DNA from: Toxonevra muliebris
Lineage: Eukaryota > Arthropoda > Insecta > Diptera > Pallopteridae
Reading direction: 5' to 3'
Assembly (NCBI GenBank): GCA_963691655.1
Contig: OY829326.1
Location: 15,860,878 to 15,924,877, forward strand
Length of the DNA: 64,000 bases
This document shows positions 48,537 to 60,000 of this stretch, one piece after another (the stretch's first letter is position 1; every line of letters begins with the position of its first letter). The notes beneath the pieces were generated by a model. The model saw nothing but the letters and a program-made list of their open reading frames with translations. It searched no databases and was not told where the DNA came from. A program made the position numbers and the translations under genes.

Positions 48537-48893
48537 CGATAAGAGCAGCTACTACTAGCATTGCAGCCACAAACAGAGATGCTATAGTTAGCCTGCATGT
48601 ACGTAAATATGAATGTATATACTACTAGCTATTCGCTAAAGCAAAAGTATTATACATACACAGTTGTGCATGTGTATTTGTGTAACTCCAACGTCAAAAT
48701 GTAGTGCCCTATTTAAGTGCATCTACTCCTAGTCACTTTCAAAATGTACTTAGTTTTTATTATTTTTTGTTAACTTCTAGCAATTTTTTTTCCTAAAGTA
48801 TTAAACACTTCTACTTAGCTAGCATAAATTTCTTACAATTAGTCTTAAAAATTGTTTAGCGTAAGAAATGCAATACATAAAATTGTATTGCAA

Positions 48894-48899
48894 AATAAA
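48894..48899 (+). terminator. Polyadenylation signal for the distal axo-like exon
   Basis: AATAAA lies 358 bases after the TAG of the exon ending at 48536, in an AT-rich 3' untranslated region. Equivalent signals lie at 30374-30379 and at 39871-39876 or 40131-40136 after the two earlier candidate terminal exons. Confidence 0.55.
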
Positions 48900-49497
48900 A
48901 TTCAATTATACACAAAACAAACATGAATACATTTTTAATTGTCAAGGCTTTTTCAGCTCATGTAAGTAAATAAATAAATGACTCCGGTATTTAGTAATTA
49001 TTACACTTTCGAGGCTGTCAATAGAATTTCAATTCGATATTACATTGTTCCAATCTGATTTCAGAATTTTCCATTTGAATTCCAGAATATTTCATATGAT
49101 CGACGTAAATTCAGAAGGTAATGTGAATAATGTAACCCTTCAGTCACTAAAATTACAAAATACTTCAAATATGAGTTTAACTGAGGTGCACGATATAAAT
49201 TCTAACAATCAATTGAAATATTCAAGTTTTTAAGATAGTAGTAATTAATACAAATGATATTTGCAAAGTATCGAATAAAAAAGTATTGTGTACTTGCAAG
49301 AAAAGTAGCGAGTACTGAAAAGTACCCAATTTATGCACCATTAATCTTTAAATGAATCAGCACCACATCCAAAAACATTCAAAATTCATCTTTGTTCATC
49401 TATCATATTTTCTTTGAATACAAATTCCATTAATATAATCAAGGAGTTGTAATTGTGGCGCGAATCACTCCCTAAAACTGCTTAAAGTTCAATTCTA

Positions 49498-49555
49498 CTA
49501 CTACTACTATTATGGCACAACAGCCCATGGAGGGCCAAGGCCGAGCTTTTCGCAA
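49498..49555 (-). mobile_element. 58-bp retroinsertion with 10-bp target duplication
   Basis: TTCAATTCTA stands at 49488-49497 and 49556-49565. The insert is the same sequence as 37134-37202 with a few changes, again ending, on the minus strand, in a TAG-repeat tail. Confidence 0.8.
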
Positions 49556-49888
49556 TTCAATTCTAGTTCAAAATTTAATTTCAAAATTAATATTTTTACA
49601 AATAATGAAATAAAAAAACTAACATCCTTCAGCTGATTCGAACTTTTATTCGAAGTAATATAAAAAATGTTTGAAACCAAAAATCCAAAACAATTTTAGC
49701 TTGAATTTTAAATTCGAATTCATCTTACATCGTTTCTAAAATATGCCTGAAAATCATTGATGTTAACTGTACAGTAATTACTGTATTTTACAGTAATTTG
49801 ATGGAATTTTACAGTCTGTACGGTAATACAGTAATTAGTTTAAATTATATCAAGAAGCGTGCAGTAGTACACTGTAAAGTGCCTCAAG

Positions 49889-50062
49889 GCCTCTAAAAAT
49901 GAACCTCGGATTATTTTATGATAATTTCCAAAATATTTCAGCTCTGGCGATTACCGTTCGTAAGCTGAACTTTTCAAGATGACCCAGCTCACTAATGGTA
50001 ATCGCTAGAGCTGAAATATTTTGGAAATCATCATAAAATAAACCGAGGTTCCATTTCAGGGG
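49889..50062. mobile_element. Hairpin MITE with about 65-bp arms
   Basis: The left arm, with GAACCTCGGATTATTTTATG and ATTTCAGCTCTGGCGATTAC, is mirrored by a right arm with GTAATCGCTAGAGCTGAAAT and ATAAACCGAGGTTCC. The loop is about 36 bases. The family recurs at 60-180. Confidence 0.8.
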
Positions 50063-50477
50063 TATACAAACACAACTTTTTTCATGAATTGATTATTTAT
50101 TAGTTTTTTTTTATAAATTGTGATGTCTTCTGAAATAAACTTTGAAATGCTATTTGACAAAGGAATAATTTATCAATACATTTTTGGAATTTTAAGGTTC
50201 TCTCAATTTTTTCTAAATGAATTTAACAATATCGCAGAAACCAGCCTCAGCAAGCTTTTTTACACCTCAGTAATTTAGTGTTAAAAATATCCAAACATCC
50301 CCTTTTCTCGTTTTTTTCAACATACAGTAATTTTGGGTGAACAACGGTAATTTTTAAGGGATAGCACAGTAATTTTAAAATTATAATTTAAACATTACTG
50401 CTGAAAATCACCAACTACACCCAGCAGACAGCAAATCAATTCAAATCCAATTTAAATCGAAAAGAAAATAAGCAGAA

Positions 50478-50483
50478 TTTTAT
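50478..50483 (-). terminator. Possible Rpd3 polyadenylation signal
   Basis: TTTATT on the plus strand reads AATAAA on the minus strand, about 525 bases after the TGA. It is the first canonical hexamer I see downstream. An alternative signal closer to the stop would not be surprising. Confidence 0.3.
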
Positions 50484-51008
50484 TTAAAGAAAAACAATCC
50501 ATATTGCATATTTTACATATTACTACAACACTAATTTGTTAAAGATTTTTTTGCATTCTCACGTTTTATAGAAGACTGCGACATTTAAAATCGATATTTC
50601 GAATATTTCTGTTGTGATTTGAGCATATAATTTTATGTGAAATAAAAATGTTGGAACATACAAAATTAAACAAGTAAGTGCAAAATTGAATAATGAATTT
50701 TTCAATTAATTATTTCTATAATACACGCTTAAACATTAAGTTTGTTTTCTAATCAATTCTAAAATTTTATAAGTATGTATGTGTTTATATTTATGAAGAA
50801 TAGTAAAATTAGTTATAGTTTGTTGATTCTACTATTTAAGAATGCGTTTGCTACCGATGAGTATAAATCGACGACCAACCAATGTAGCACAGAAGATGTT
50901 TGAGAAGACTAATAGTTTGCAACACCAATTGCAGCATTGCTAGAAGATTTTCGGTTTGAATTTGGTTGAACGTTTGATTGGTTTCTATAACCAATTGCGT
51001 CCACCACG

Positions 51009-51076
51009 TCATATGTTATTCTCTTTCTTGTTGGCATCTTCAGTTTTGACAATTTCCTCACTGTCATTGGTATCCA
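51009..51076 (-). CDS. Rpd3: Rpd3 exon 5: C-terminus
   Basis: After an acceptor TTTTTTTAG on the minus strand, phase 1, the frame reads MDTNDSEEIVKTEDANKKENNI and stops at TGA, complement of 51009-51011. Drosophila Rpd3, as I recall it, also ends KENNI, which supports this final exon. The asparagine and glycine rich insertion that I recall in the Drosophila tail is absent, so this tail is shorter by a few tens of residues. Confidence 0.85.
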
Positions 51077-51137
51077 CTAAAAAAACAAAGAAATACACAA
51101 TAAGCATCAATTTAAATTCGACTTTTTTGTTTCATAC

Positions 51138-51439
51138 TTTTTTCTTTCTCCTCCTTAATTTCGATGTTTTCAGCAATTGGTTTTGACTCCTTTTCCAAAC
51201 GCGGCCTTTTACGTTGACCCTTGAATGAACGATTGTCACGACGACCGCCTTCTCCTTCATCTTCTGAATCGGAATATTCATTATCGGGTACGATGCGTTT
51301 ATCTTTGTCACTCTGTGGCAGTCGTTCATCTTTATCCACTTTATCTTCATCTTCAGAATCATCGTTGATGGCATCATCTGGTATTGATTGAATTTGTACA
51401 CCCGGAGCATGTGGTAGCATGCGTAGATTTTCAAAAAGT
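51138..51439 (-). CDS. Rpd3: Rpd3 exon 4: end of catalytic domain and acidic tail
   Basis: The exon starts at 51439 (phase 2) with [19 protein letters not shown] and runs into the acidic tail [34 protein letters not shown], then the basic [10 protein letters not shown]. The [10 protein letters not shown] element is the conserved casein kinase 2 type region of class I HDACs. The donor GTATGA follows 51138, phase 1. It is preferred over reading on to the TAA near 51112, because splicing restores the conserved C-terminal end found in the next exon. Confidence 0.85.
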
Positions 51440-51497
51440 CTATAAAATGAGAAGAATTACGTAAAGATTTTAAAGAAAGGTTAAACTCGCGTCTTAC

Positions 51498-52429
51498 CTA
51501 TTTTTAATTTTTTCTAAATACTCTGAGGTATTCTGGTTAGTCATATTGCTAGGACTAATGTGCAGCTTGAAATCAGGACCAAAATATTCAAAATAGTCAT
51601 TGTACGGCAGTTCATTTGCAATTTCTACGCCCAAAGCAACCGAAGTTTCATAGGTCCAGCAACGTGATACATTGCGTATGGTGTAACCACCCCCGCCCAC
51701 CATGAGGAAAGGTAAATTATACTTTTTCACAAATTCCACACATTTACCATGACCCTTGACGGTGAGATTGAAGCATCCCAGACGATCTCCCGTCAGAGAA
51801 TCAGCACCGCACTGCAGCACTACTGCCGCAGGCTGGAAAGTTTCCATAACCTTTGATATAATCGGTACAAAGATCGACTCGTATGCCTCATCGTCCATGC
51901 CATCACGCAATGGGATATTTACGGCATAGTATTTACCCTTGCCAGCACCAATGTCACGCAAATCACCAGTACCAGGAAAATATTCACCGTACTTGTGGAA
52001 GCTTACAGTCATTACTCGATCTGTGGTGTAGAATGCTTCCTCCACACCATCACCATGATGTACATCAATGTCGATGTAGAGAACACGTTGGTGGTACTTG
52101 AGCAGCTCCAGAATGCCCAATACAATGTCGTTGACATAGCAGAAACCGGAAGCTTCTGACTTCTTAGCATGATGGAGGCCACCGCCCCAATTAATACAGA
52201 TCTCTGACGCTTGTTTGTTTAATTTGACAGCAGCAGCTACAGAGCCGCCAGCGGAGAGCTGGCAAAACTCATAGAGACCATCGAAAACCGGGCAATCTTC
52301 ACCTACGTTGAAACGCTGCATCTGTTTGTTATACTCTGACATATTATCCGGACGTATGGAACGCAGAAAACGCACATACTCATCCGAATGGAATTTTGTC
52401 ATTTCTTCGGCGGTGGCTTTATGTGGACG
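51498..52429 (-). CDS. Rpd3: Rpd3 exon 3: catalytic deacetylase domain
   Basis: The exon begins [13 protein letters not shown] at residue 53, upstream of the first ATG at 52402, after an acceptor TTTAATAG. It carries the catalytic core from [14 protein letters not shown] through [58 protein letters not shown] and [18 protein letters not shown] to [11 protein letters not shown]. No active-site residue is missing. The donor GTAAGA follows 51498, phase 2. Pairing with 51439 restores [13 protein letters not shown]. Confidence 0.97.
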
Positions 52430-52486
52430 CTATTAAAACAAATAGAAAATTAATAAAACATTTTGATTTGTACCTAAAAAACTTAC

Positions 52487-52599
52487 ATAAATTTCCATTT
52501 TCCTGTAGAGACCATAATTTAAAAGTAAATTATGTGTCATACGTATGCGGTGTGGCTTCATGGGATGCCCCTGGCCATAGTAATAGTTGCCAATATCAC
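52487..52599 (-). CDS. Rpd3: Rpd3 exon 2
   Basis: The acceptor TTTTAAG precedes 52599 on the minus strand and the donor GTAAGT follows 52487. It encodes [38 protein letters not shown]. The phase is 1 in, 0 out. This segment holds the basic KPHRIR stretch that in human HDAC1/3 helps bind inositol phosphate and the corepressor SANT domain. It was missed as an ORF because of its length. Confidence 0.95.
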
Positions 52600-52689
52600 C
52601 TTAAAATTAAAATAACAATAATAATAATATATACAATTTATTGCATAAACAAGAATTGTTAAATGTAAAGTAAAACCAACGATAAATAA

Positions 52690-52933
52690 CTAAATTCTAC
52701 TTTTTCCCCAAGCTTTAATGGCTTCCCAAAAAAAGCCATTAATTTTTGGTAAAAATAAATTTTTAATGCGAGTGTACCCTCGGCATCTTTTAATGACAGC
52801 ACATTTTTCTGCTACGGCCATACGAAACACACAACACAACATACGAGCAACCGCCGCCAACACGAGCATCACAATGCTCACAGCTCGGACAAAATCGAGA
52901 ACTACGGCCGATTTTCATAAGTGCACTGAGTAA
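52690..52933. other. GC-richer patch in Rpd3 intron 1 with open frames on both strands
   Basis: The minus frame starts MSIVMLVLAAVARMLCCVFR and ends FFWEAIKAWGKSRI; the plus frame starts MASQKKPLIFGKN. I recognise neither. It may be a nested small gene, an alternative 5' exon of Rpd3 or chance. Nothing in the sequence decides this. Confidence 0.2.
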
Positions 52934-53134
52934 AGAAGCGCGACGGTACAGTCACTGTAAAATTGCCGATTTACAAAAAAATAAAAATTTCGTTGCAATT
53001 TAGTGTGATAAAAACTTGCACAATACATTTTCTTCAACGAATTTTAGATTTTTATAGAAAAACGTGAAGGCAGCAAGTTGTAGTGTAAGATTCTACAATT
53101 TTATGATTATTTTATATTTTCTTTAAAAACTTAC

Positions 53135-53177
53135 TGTCGTAATAATAGCAAACGCGCTTCTTGTTGTGTGACTGCAT
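53135..53177 (-). CDS. Rpd3: Rpd3 exon 1 (coding part)
   Basis: The ATG is the complement of 53175-53177 and the exon encodes MQSHNKKRVCYYYD, then one base of the next codon (phase 1). The donor GTAAGT reads leftward from 53134. The start is chosen because MQSH-KKRVCYYYD is the conserved N-terminus of insect HDAC1. The 5' untranslated region lies to the right, with no clear TATA box. Confidence 0.93.
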
Positions 53178-53954
53178 TGTTTAGCACTAGCTTTTGCAAT
53201 TGAATTCTTGAAAGGGCTTTATTTTTTACTAAATTAATACTATTTAATATTTTTTTTATTGTTTATTAAACACTTGTTAAATAAAATAACGCCGCTCTCT
53301 CTCAATTATACGTGTGTTCTGTCGCTTTCCTTTTCTGGCTTTTTTATTCCAATTCCTCTTTGATTACACGGTTGCATTAATATAAATGAAAAAAGTATCA
53401 AATATAGTATTTTATGTTACATTTATAGATTTTCTATTAAACCGCTTTTGCATTAAACAACTATGTACTCTTCGTAAACAAACTTAAAAACTTTTCTGAC
53501 AATTATTGTCTAATGTAACAGGCAATGATTGCCATCAACGCTTTTGAATATGGGCGCAGAGAAGCAAAGTACAGCAAACGACAACTAATTATCAACAGCA
53601 AAAATAGTTGCTTTATGTGTTTCGTACACTTTACTAACTTAAACACATTAATATTTACTGGTTTAATAATATATTTTATAATGAATTTCAGCTTTCCATG
53701 AAACTATCCATTCGTTATAAAGGGAACATAATATGCAGCTCTGATTCCTTATCAAAGGTTCGTGTCTTTGCTACAGTTGGCCACACAATATATGAAGAAA
53801 ATCATACGTTCAATTTCTTTTGAGAAAATTTAAAACAGCTTGTTAAAATTTAGATTTAATAAGGAAAAACCTTAACCTCACCAAAATTTGAACTTGACTT
53901 TAAAATTATTTGGCACCCGTTCTTTGCGCAGCCAAACTGAACAAACGTTTGTTC

Positions 53955-54190
53955 ACGTTTCTAACAGCTAATACTATTAGGGCACAACAGCCCACTGAGG
54001 GCCTAGAGTGAACCCTTCATATCCATTCATGTTACATTTTTATTTAAACGGTGAAATAGAAAGGTTTTCTTCTTCAATATTTCCCCTTGGAGGTTCTCCA
54101 TCGTCAGTTAAGATTTTTTATATTTTCCAGCCCGTGCCGAGTATCGATCCCAGTTACCCTGCGTAACAGTATGTTCCTACATGTCATCAT
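53955..54190 (-). mobile_element. tRNA-derived SINE with LINE-like tail
   Basis: Read on the minus strand it starts with GGGATCGATACTCGGCACGG, an imperfect B-box region, passes through CTCCAAGGGGAAATATTG, and ends in GGCCCTCAGTGGGCTGTTGT followed by GCCCTAATAGTATTAG. That tail is the sequence of the tiny insertions at 37134 and 49498. Head and body match the fragment at 42205-42310. Confidence 0.6.
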
Positions 54191-55269
54191 AATTGGAATA
54201 GGTTATCCTTACATACATACGAACTGCCAAAAGTATGTTGTGCCCACGATATCGTAGCTAATGTGTTTCAGGCTGCTCACACGTGGATGCAAATGCGTGG
54301 ATGCTTAATACGTGGATGCAAAAAAATAAATACAATTTCATGAAGAGTGATGTGCATGTGCCAACAAACCATCAAATTCGAAGAAAAAATGAGAAAAATA
54401 ACAACTTGATACATTAAATATATATATATTTCAAATTAAATAACGTATGTTATGTGATCCAATACTCCATAAATTATATGGTATATTAACCAATTCTCAC
54501 ACATTTTTAGAATTAATTTTCATAACTACCGTTTGACACAATTATAGTATCAGCAAATGCGAGAAATACAATTAGCAAACGTGAAAACTCAAAAAACAAC
54601 TTTCAATTTATATTTTAAATCGAAGTAAGTTAGTTTTAAATGTTTCATAAACAAATTTTTGATAAATTCCTAATATTTTAGAAATTCGCGTTCATTTGAA
54701 ATAAAAGAACTAGTAAAATTAAAAAAAATAATCCACAACAACATCGTGAGTAAACAAAATTTATATTTTAAATTTAATTTTTACAAACATAAATTTCTAA
54801 TACTACACAAATTATTTTCTTATAAATTCGCACTTAAAAATTGTACCATGAAAATACAACGCTGTTGCAAAAAGAAGAATAGTATCAAAAAAGTATTTTT
54901 CGTGGTTGTCAAACTTCCTCTTACTTGTCAAAATGCATCTACGTCCTTAATTCTTCTGCCATGTTCAATACAATGATTAAACAATTAAATTCCCCTTACC
55001 ATTGATGTAAACAAATCTAATGACAAAAAACTATATTGGCGAACGTACTCCATTGGAAAATTCACCTCCACATACTCACCATTTTCTACAAGGTTGCAAA
55101 ATTGGAGGAAAATTTTAAGTACACACAAGCAAAAACCAAATTGAAAATTGAAGGAGTCAAAACTTTAAACTGTAATGAGTTTTATTATAATGTGTAGACC
55201 ACCCACAGTTCAATTATAAATTCGTAAGCAGTACTTCTTTATTTATTCTGTATGCTATGCATATTTTTT

Positions 55270-55860
55270 TTTCATTCTAAAAGGTGATTTGTTCTGCGAG
55301 TTGGTAAATCAATGGATTATTTCATGTAAATGTTGACCTTGACTACGTTGTAAGTGATCCATGCGAGAAGTCCAATTTTGAACCACTTCTTTTTACCATA
55401 GCATAACATCGGTAAAGTTGCTTTCCAAGGTTGCATTTGGCGGTAGTTTATCGGCATAGACGAGCGACCTCACGTAACCCAACAACAAAGGGTTTAGAGG
55501 CGTCAAATCGAATGATTTAAGTTACCATCTCACTTCTCCGAAGCGTGAGATGAATTGCTCACTACACTAATGTCTCAATAGGCCCATAGTTTCACATGTT
55601 GTGTGACATGTAGCGCCATTTGGTTGAAACCATATTCATGAGCTACGCGCAAAAGAAGCTCGAAATCATCGAATTATACCTGGCGGGATTGATGGTAACA
55701 TTGGGACAATCGTCATCTTTTAAGAAATACAGACCGATGATTCCGACGGCCTCCAAATAGTGCATTTTGCTGAATGCGTTGGCAGCTCGTGTATTGCCTT
55801 TTTTTGCGGCATTTATTTGTTTTTTCTTCTGAATTTTAATCATATACCAACACATATGCC
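55270..55860 (-). pseudogene. Decayed mariner/IS630-type transposase
   Basis: Minus-strand frames read EAVGIIGLYFLKDDDCPNVT and INPARYNSMISSFF, matching the mid-transposase block of mariner-like elements (GIIGPYFFEDD…VTVNGERY). Further left, broken frames give VARLCR, then pieces aligning with the C-terminal block. Several stops and frameshifts make it inactive. Confidence 0.65.
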
Positions 55861-56099
55861 AAATACTTTATTTGACTGAGGGCATGCTACTCTCATTGAA
55901 TTCCAGTTCTTATATTGGTATATTGGTGGTACCCTGTGCCACGTGCATTGCAACCCTGCTTTATTCACCACAAAAGTTATTGTTGAATTTATTGTTTGAC
56001 GTTTATTATGATTTTTTTACATTCAGCTTCGTGCCTTTATTAGTCGTTGCTTGAAACTCTGGTTTGCGTGTGCGATTGTTGGTGGATGTAAGTGGAAAT

Positions 56100-57010
56100 T
56101 CGGAAATTTATTTTCACTTAACAAATGAAAGAAAAAATGTATTGGAAAAACAAAAGTTTAAAAATAGTTATAAAATTGCATTAAAGTGTTGACCAAAAAC
56201 AAGAATTTTAAATAAATTTGCGTAAGTCTTGAAACTGTGTGAAATTACAGAAAGAAAGAGTGCCAACTGGAAAAGAAAATTATTTGAAGAAAAAGTGTGA
56301 AAGCAAAAACCGAATAAATAGTGAAAAACAAAGTAAATAACAAAAAAGAGTAGTTTGCGGTCTCGCCCCTTTTTTCATTAAAATCGCTCAAGATTTAGCT
56401 TAAGAAATATTTACAGCTAAAATTTCCTATTTTGAAAACAAAAATTAGTCGAAAGTTTTTTCCACCAGTTCTGTTATTCATTTTCGGTTTTTCTAATTCC
56501 TCCTCCCCCTCCTAATATTTGTGCTTTTGCAGTGCAGACATCTGTGTCCTTTTATTGCTTCTTTCCATCCATTTTCAACATTACATTTTGTTAGTGTGTG
56601 TTCGCGTTTTGTGTACGTTTCCGAATTAGCAGCAGCAGCAGCGGCAGCACCGCAGCCAAAGCAACGAAAACATTTTCTGCTTTTTATTGTCGTCTCCGCC
56701 ATTTATCGTAAATTTTTTCTTTGCCCTTCTTTCGCGCTCGTACTCCCCTTTTTGTGTTTTCCTTTCACACCACTTCAATATTTCCTGTTTATCCTTTTAC
56801 AGCTCTTCTGCCTCTTTGTGTTTTTTTTTTTGGGGGAGGTAAGTTCCCACAAGGAACGCTACGCTGCCGTTTCTTTCTCCTACAGATTATAATAATTTCC
56901 CAAATTTTCTCTCATTTTCTAATTAGCATCCTATTTTATATTTTTCTTTTGTTTTGTTTTTCTTTTGGCTATCAACTACGGTACTTTTATATTTTGACTA
57001 TGCACGGAAA
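56100..57010 (+). other. Possible 5' untranslated exon region of a downstream gene
   Basis: A-rich text with AAAAAGTGTGAAAGC, GAATAAATAGTGAAAAAC and a GC-richer CAGCAGCAGCAGCGGCAGC stretch resembles long 5' UTRs of fly genes, and potential donors exist (GATGTAAGT at 56086). No start codon leads to a convincing protein. This is a composition-based guess. Confidence 0.2.
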
Positions 57011-60000
57011 ATGAAAAAAAAAACAACAAAGTGAATTCAAAAGTGCATTTTCTCTCGAAAAGTAGGAATTTCTACCTTTTTAGTTTCATGGATTAAAAAG
57101 GATTAATTGTAAGCATCATAAGATATAAGCGCTATAAGGTAAGCAGGCAACTTTAATGATATTGAATTAATTAGCTATTTAAGTTTCAGTACTTTTTCTT
57201 TGAATTAATTAGCTAGAAAATAAACATTTTTTCCTACTCTTTTTTTTTGTACGACACAAATTTTCTATCTGATGACAGCTTATTTTAAATAATTTCCGAA
57301 GAAAACGAAATAAGAAACTTTAATACAATTTAGCAACCATATTCAACAATTAATTGAATTGAATGTATTTTTTAAATGCATCGATGCATTTTCATTTATC
57401 GTGAGCTCTAGACGAATGTAACACTTAAAAAAAAATTATACAAAAACAAAAAATTTTACCTAGATTTTTCTCTTTTCTTCAATTTGTTGTTGTAATGTGA
57501 AGTAGAGAAGAAAAAGTGTACCAAAGCGTCACTAATGTATGTACGAGAGTATACTACCCCAGTAGGAAATAAAGAGAGATTTTGGCTATGAAACATGACT
57601 GGCAGACAGACTCTGTGGACACTACATAGTTCACGTATTCAAGTGCTTATGAAATATAAACATCCTCTTAAATATAAAATTCGTTTTTTTTTTTATTACT
57701 TGGGGTAGTTACTTCTTGCAAAATCTCTGCATTACAATGCTGTTTTTCTGCAATACACGTTTGAGTTCCTAGCTCAGATCTCTTAGCAGAGTAAAGCTCG
57801 AGTATTCTCTGATCAGAGCATGATCTGACAACTCTAAAGCAATTTAAAAAGTATTGAGCACGAACTCTCAGATAACATGAGATAAAAAATGGATTAAATG
57901 CCCGTCTCTATATACATTGTTGTTGTGATGACTACATTTGTTTATTAAGCCTGTTTATATATAACTGCAATTACCGAATTTAACATGAACTTAAGTCATG
58001 ACTTTGAAAATTAACGTCTAGAATTAATTTTTATAGTATCCTAAGAACTATCATAAATACATGTTATTTTCTAAGAAAACCCATTTATTTATTGTGTTGA
58101 AATATTAACTTTCTATTTTGTTTTCATTAATGCCATCCGTCATTTCAACTTTTTATATTTTGCCAAAATATTTTCTGAAATAGTAAATCATGCTTACCAC
58201 AAAAAGAAATAAAAAATTTTAGGTCTGACTGCCCAGATCTACAAAATAAACTCAAGAACGTTTCTTGGCAGCTCGGGATCGAGAAGAAAAAAAACCAAGA
58301 AATCAATCAAGCAATTTCTCACTGGGATTCGTAGTTGTAGTATGTGGTAGTAGTAAAAATGCAGCTGCAGGGTACAAAAACCCACTTGAATGTTATTGGT
58401 TGAGCTTCAGCTTTACAAATCGTGCACATTAAAGCTAGAAGTAGTTTATAATAATCATTTTATTTATATACATATACTTATATATATTTATATGATGTTG
58501 TTTTATACATAATCTTGTTTATAAATTAAATCAATCAAATGCCGCCAAAAAGAGGAGAAAAAAAAAACGCATTAAAAATATTGTATAAAAAATATAATAA
58601 ACTAAAGTAGCACAATAATAATTATTATTGATATTATTGTTGTTGCTGTAATAAATAAGCCAATGCACTATGCCATAAAACTGAAAGTTCAAGCTTTATT
58701 GGTTTCATTTCTTGTATGATTTTCTTTTCTTATTACATAGACACCCTACAGTTTCAAAAAATATATATTTAAATAAATTGATAACATATAGTAATACCAT
58801 TTAGAAAAAGCTTGACTATTTATTTTAGAAACTAATATCAAGTAGTTAGTTCCTCTCCACGAAGTTTAACTACTTGGTCTTTCTAGATATTTTCCATATC
58901 TCAGGAATTTATGCTTTATACTTCTTCCCATATCGTATTCAACACCTAGCGATAAGCTTAACTCATTAAATCCTAATGATGCGTATACGCATAATGCAGA
59001 TAAAAAAAGTTAAAGAAACACGTAATCGCTATCACAGTTATTCCAACGCGAAGAGAGAAACTTAAAAAAAAAATAAAAAAAATTCGATTATACCATTTGC
59101 TGGTTGAATTTGTGACGATAAAGACGTGTGATTAAAGATTTTTTGGTTTTTAATCGATTTTCTCTCGGACTTAATGGGTTAATAAGGACACAGTAGGGTT
59201 TTCAGCTCTATTGGCTCTTTACTATTATTTTCATGATAGATGGTTTGCGGGGTTGAGCGATCCGATGTCACTAATTTGTATTTCCCAAAATTATGCAAGC
59301 ATCATGAAGAGCACACACATTCCACGTGGTCACGATATTCCAAAGCATTACCCATTATAGAGGTTGTTATTTTCTCTATACTTTTACCTCTTATCTATCT
59401 TTCTTTCTCAATCAACACAATGCTATCCATTTATGGGTTATTCCCTACGGATTGATTTCCCTTCCATGATACTCAATTTTTTGAGGCAGAGCAACTAAAT
59501 AAAGTACTTTAGTGTTAAGCCTCGAGATGACTTATGATCTTATGGATCGCAGAATAATTAAAATAACCTCACTAACATTACGGTGGCCGAAATCTTTAAT
59601 GCAAGTTTCAGATCTAAGATCACTGTAAAAAGCTATTATCTTTCTTCTAACTATTCGTATATATGACTATAAATTTGTAGGTATGTGTGTATTTGTAATG
59701 TTCGTTCATGACCGAACCTAACATATTTATTATTTCGTTTTTCTTCTTATAATTTTAGCTGATAAAGCATTTTATTAAGTTTTTCTGATGTTTCTCTTTC
59801 GAAAAGAATACACATTGAAAAACCATCCGAAAGGCATAATAACACTTTAAGCAACAACAATATTAAGGCATAGACATAAACACTAGCCAGCATACACATG
59901 CATAAAGATGCATGCATGTAATAATAAAAGTATAAAAAAAGTATCTGTAACTTATCAAATTTAAACATTAGTATTTGTTGCTGGTTTTTGTTTTTGATGT

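Larger units (their letters stand above)
48537..51008. other. Convergent intergenic region, axo-like / Rpd3
   Basis: It holds the two 3' untranslated regions, a 58-bp retroinsertion at 49498-49555 and a hairpin MITE at 49889-50062. I see no gene. Confidence 0.6.
51009..53177 (-). other. Rpd3: Gene span: Rpd3/HDAC1 histone deacetylase
   Basis: Five coding exons on the minus strand (53177-53135, 52599-52487, 52429-51498, 51439-51138, 51076-51009) join in phases 1,0,2,1 to 485 codons plus TGA. Class I zinc deacetylase, catalytic subunit of nuclear corepressors such as Sin3, NuRD and CoREST, removing acetyl groups from histone lysines. Active-site landmarks are present: H138-H139 ([10 protein letters not shown]), zinc ligands in [11 protein letters not shown] (D174, H176) and [12 protein letters not shown] (D262), and the catalytic tyrosine in [14 protein letters not shown] (Y301). 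Numbers are from my joined frame. Introns are 535, 57, 58 and 61 bp. It is convergent with the axo-like gene. Confidence 0.97.

Noticed and set aside
51112..51137. Reading Rpd3 exon 4 through to the TAA at its end
   Set aside because: Splicing at GTATGA restores the conserved KENNI end in phase, so the read-through end is less likely. It could still be a minor isoform.
56521..56892. Plus-strand frame with alanine run
   Set aside because: The alanine run comes from CAG repeats; the rest is T-rich hydrophobic translation with no family resemblance.
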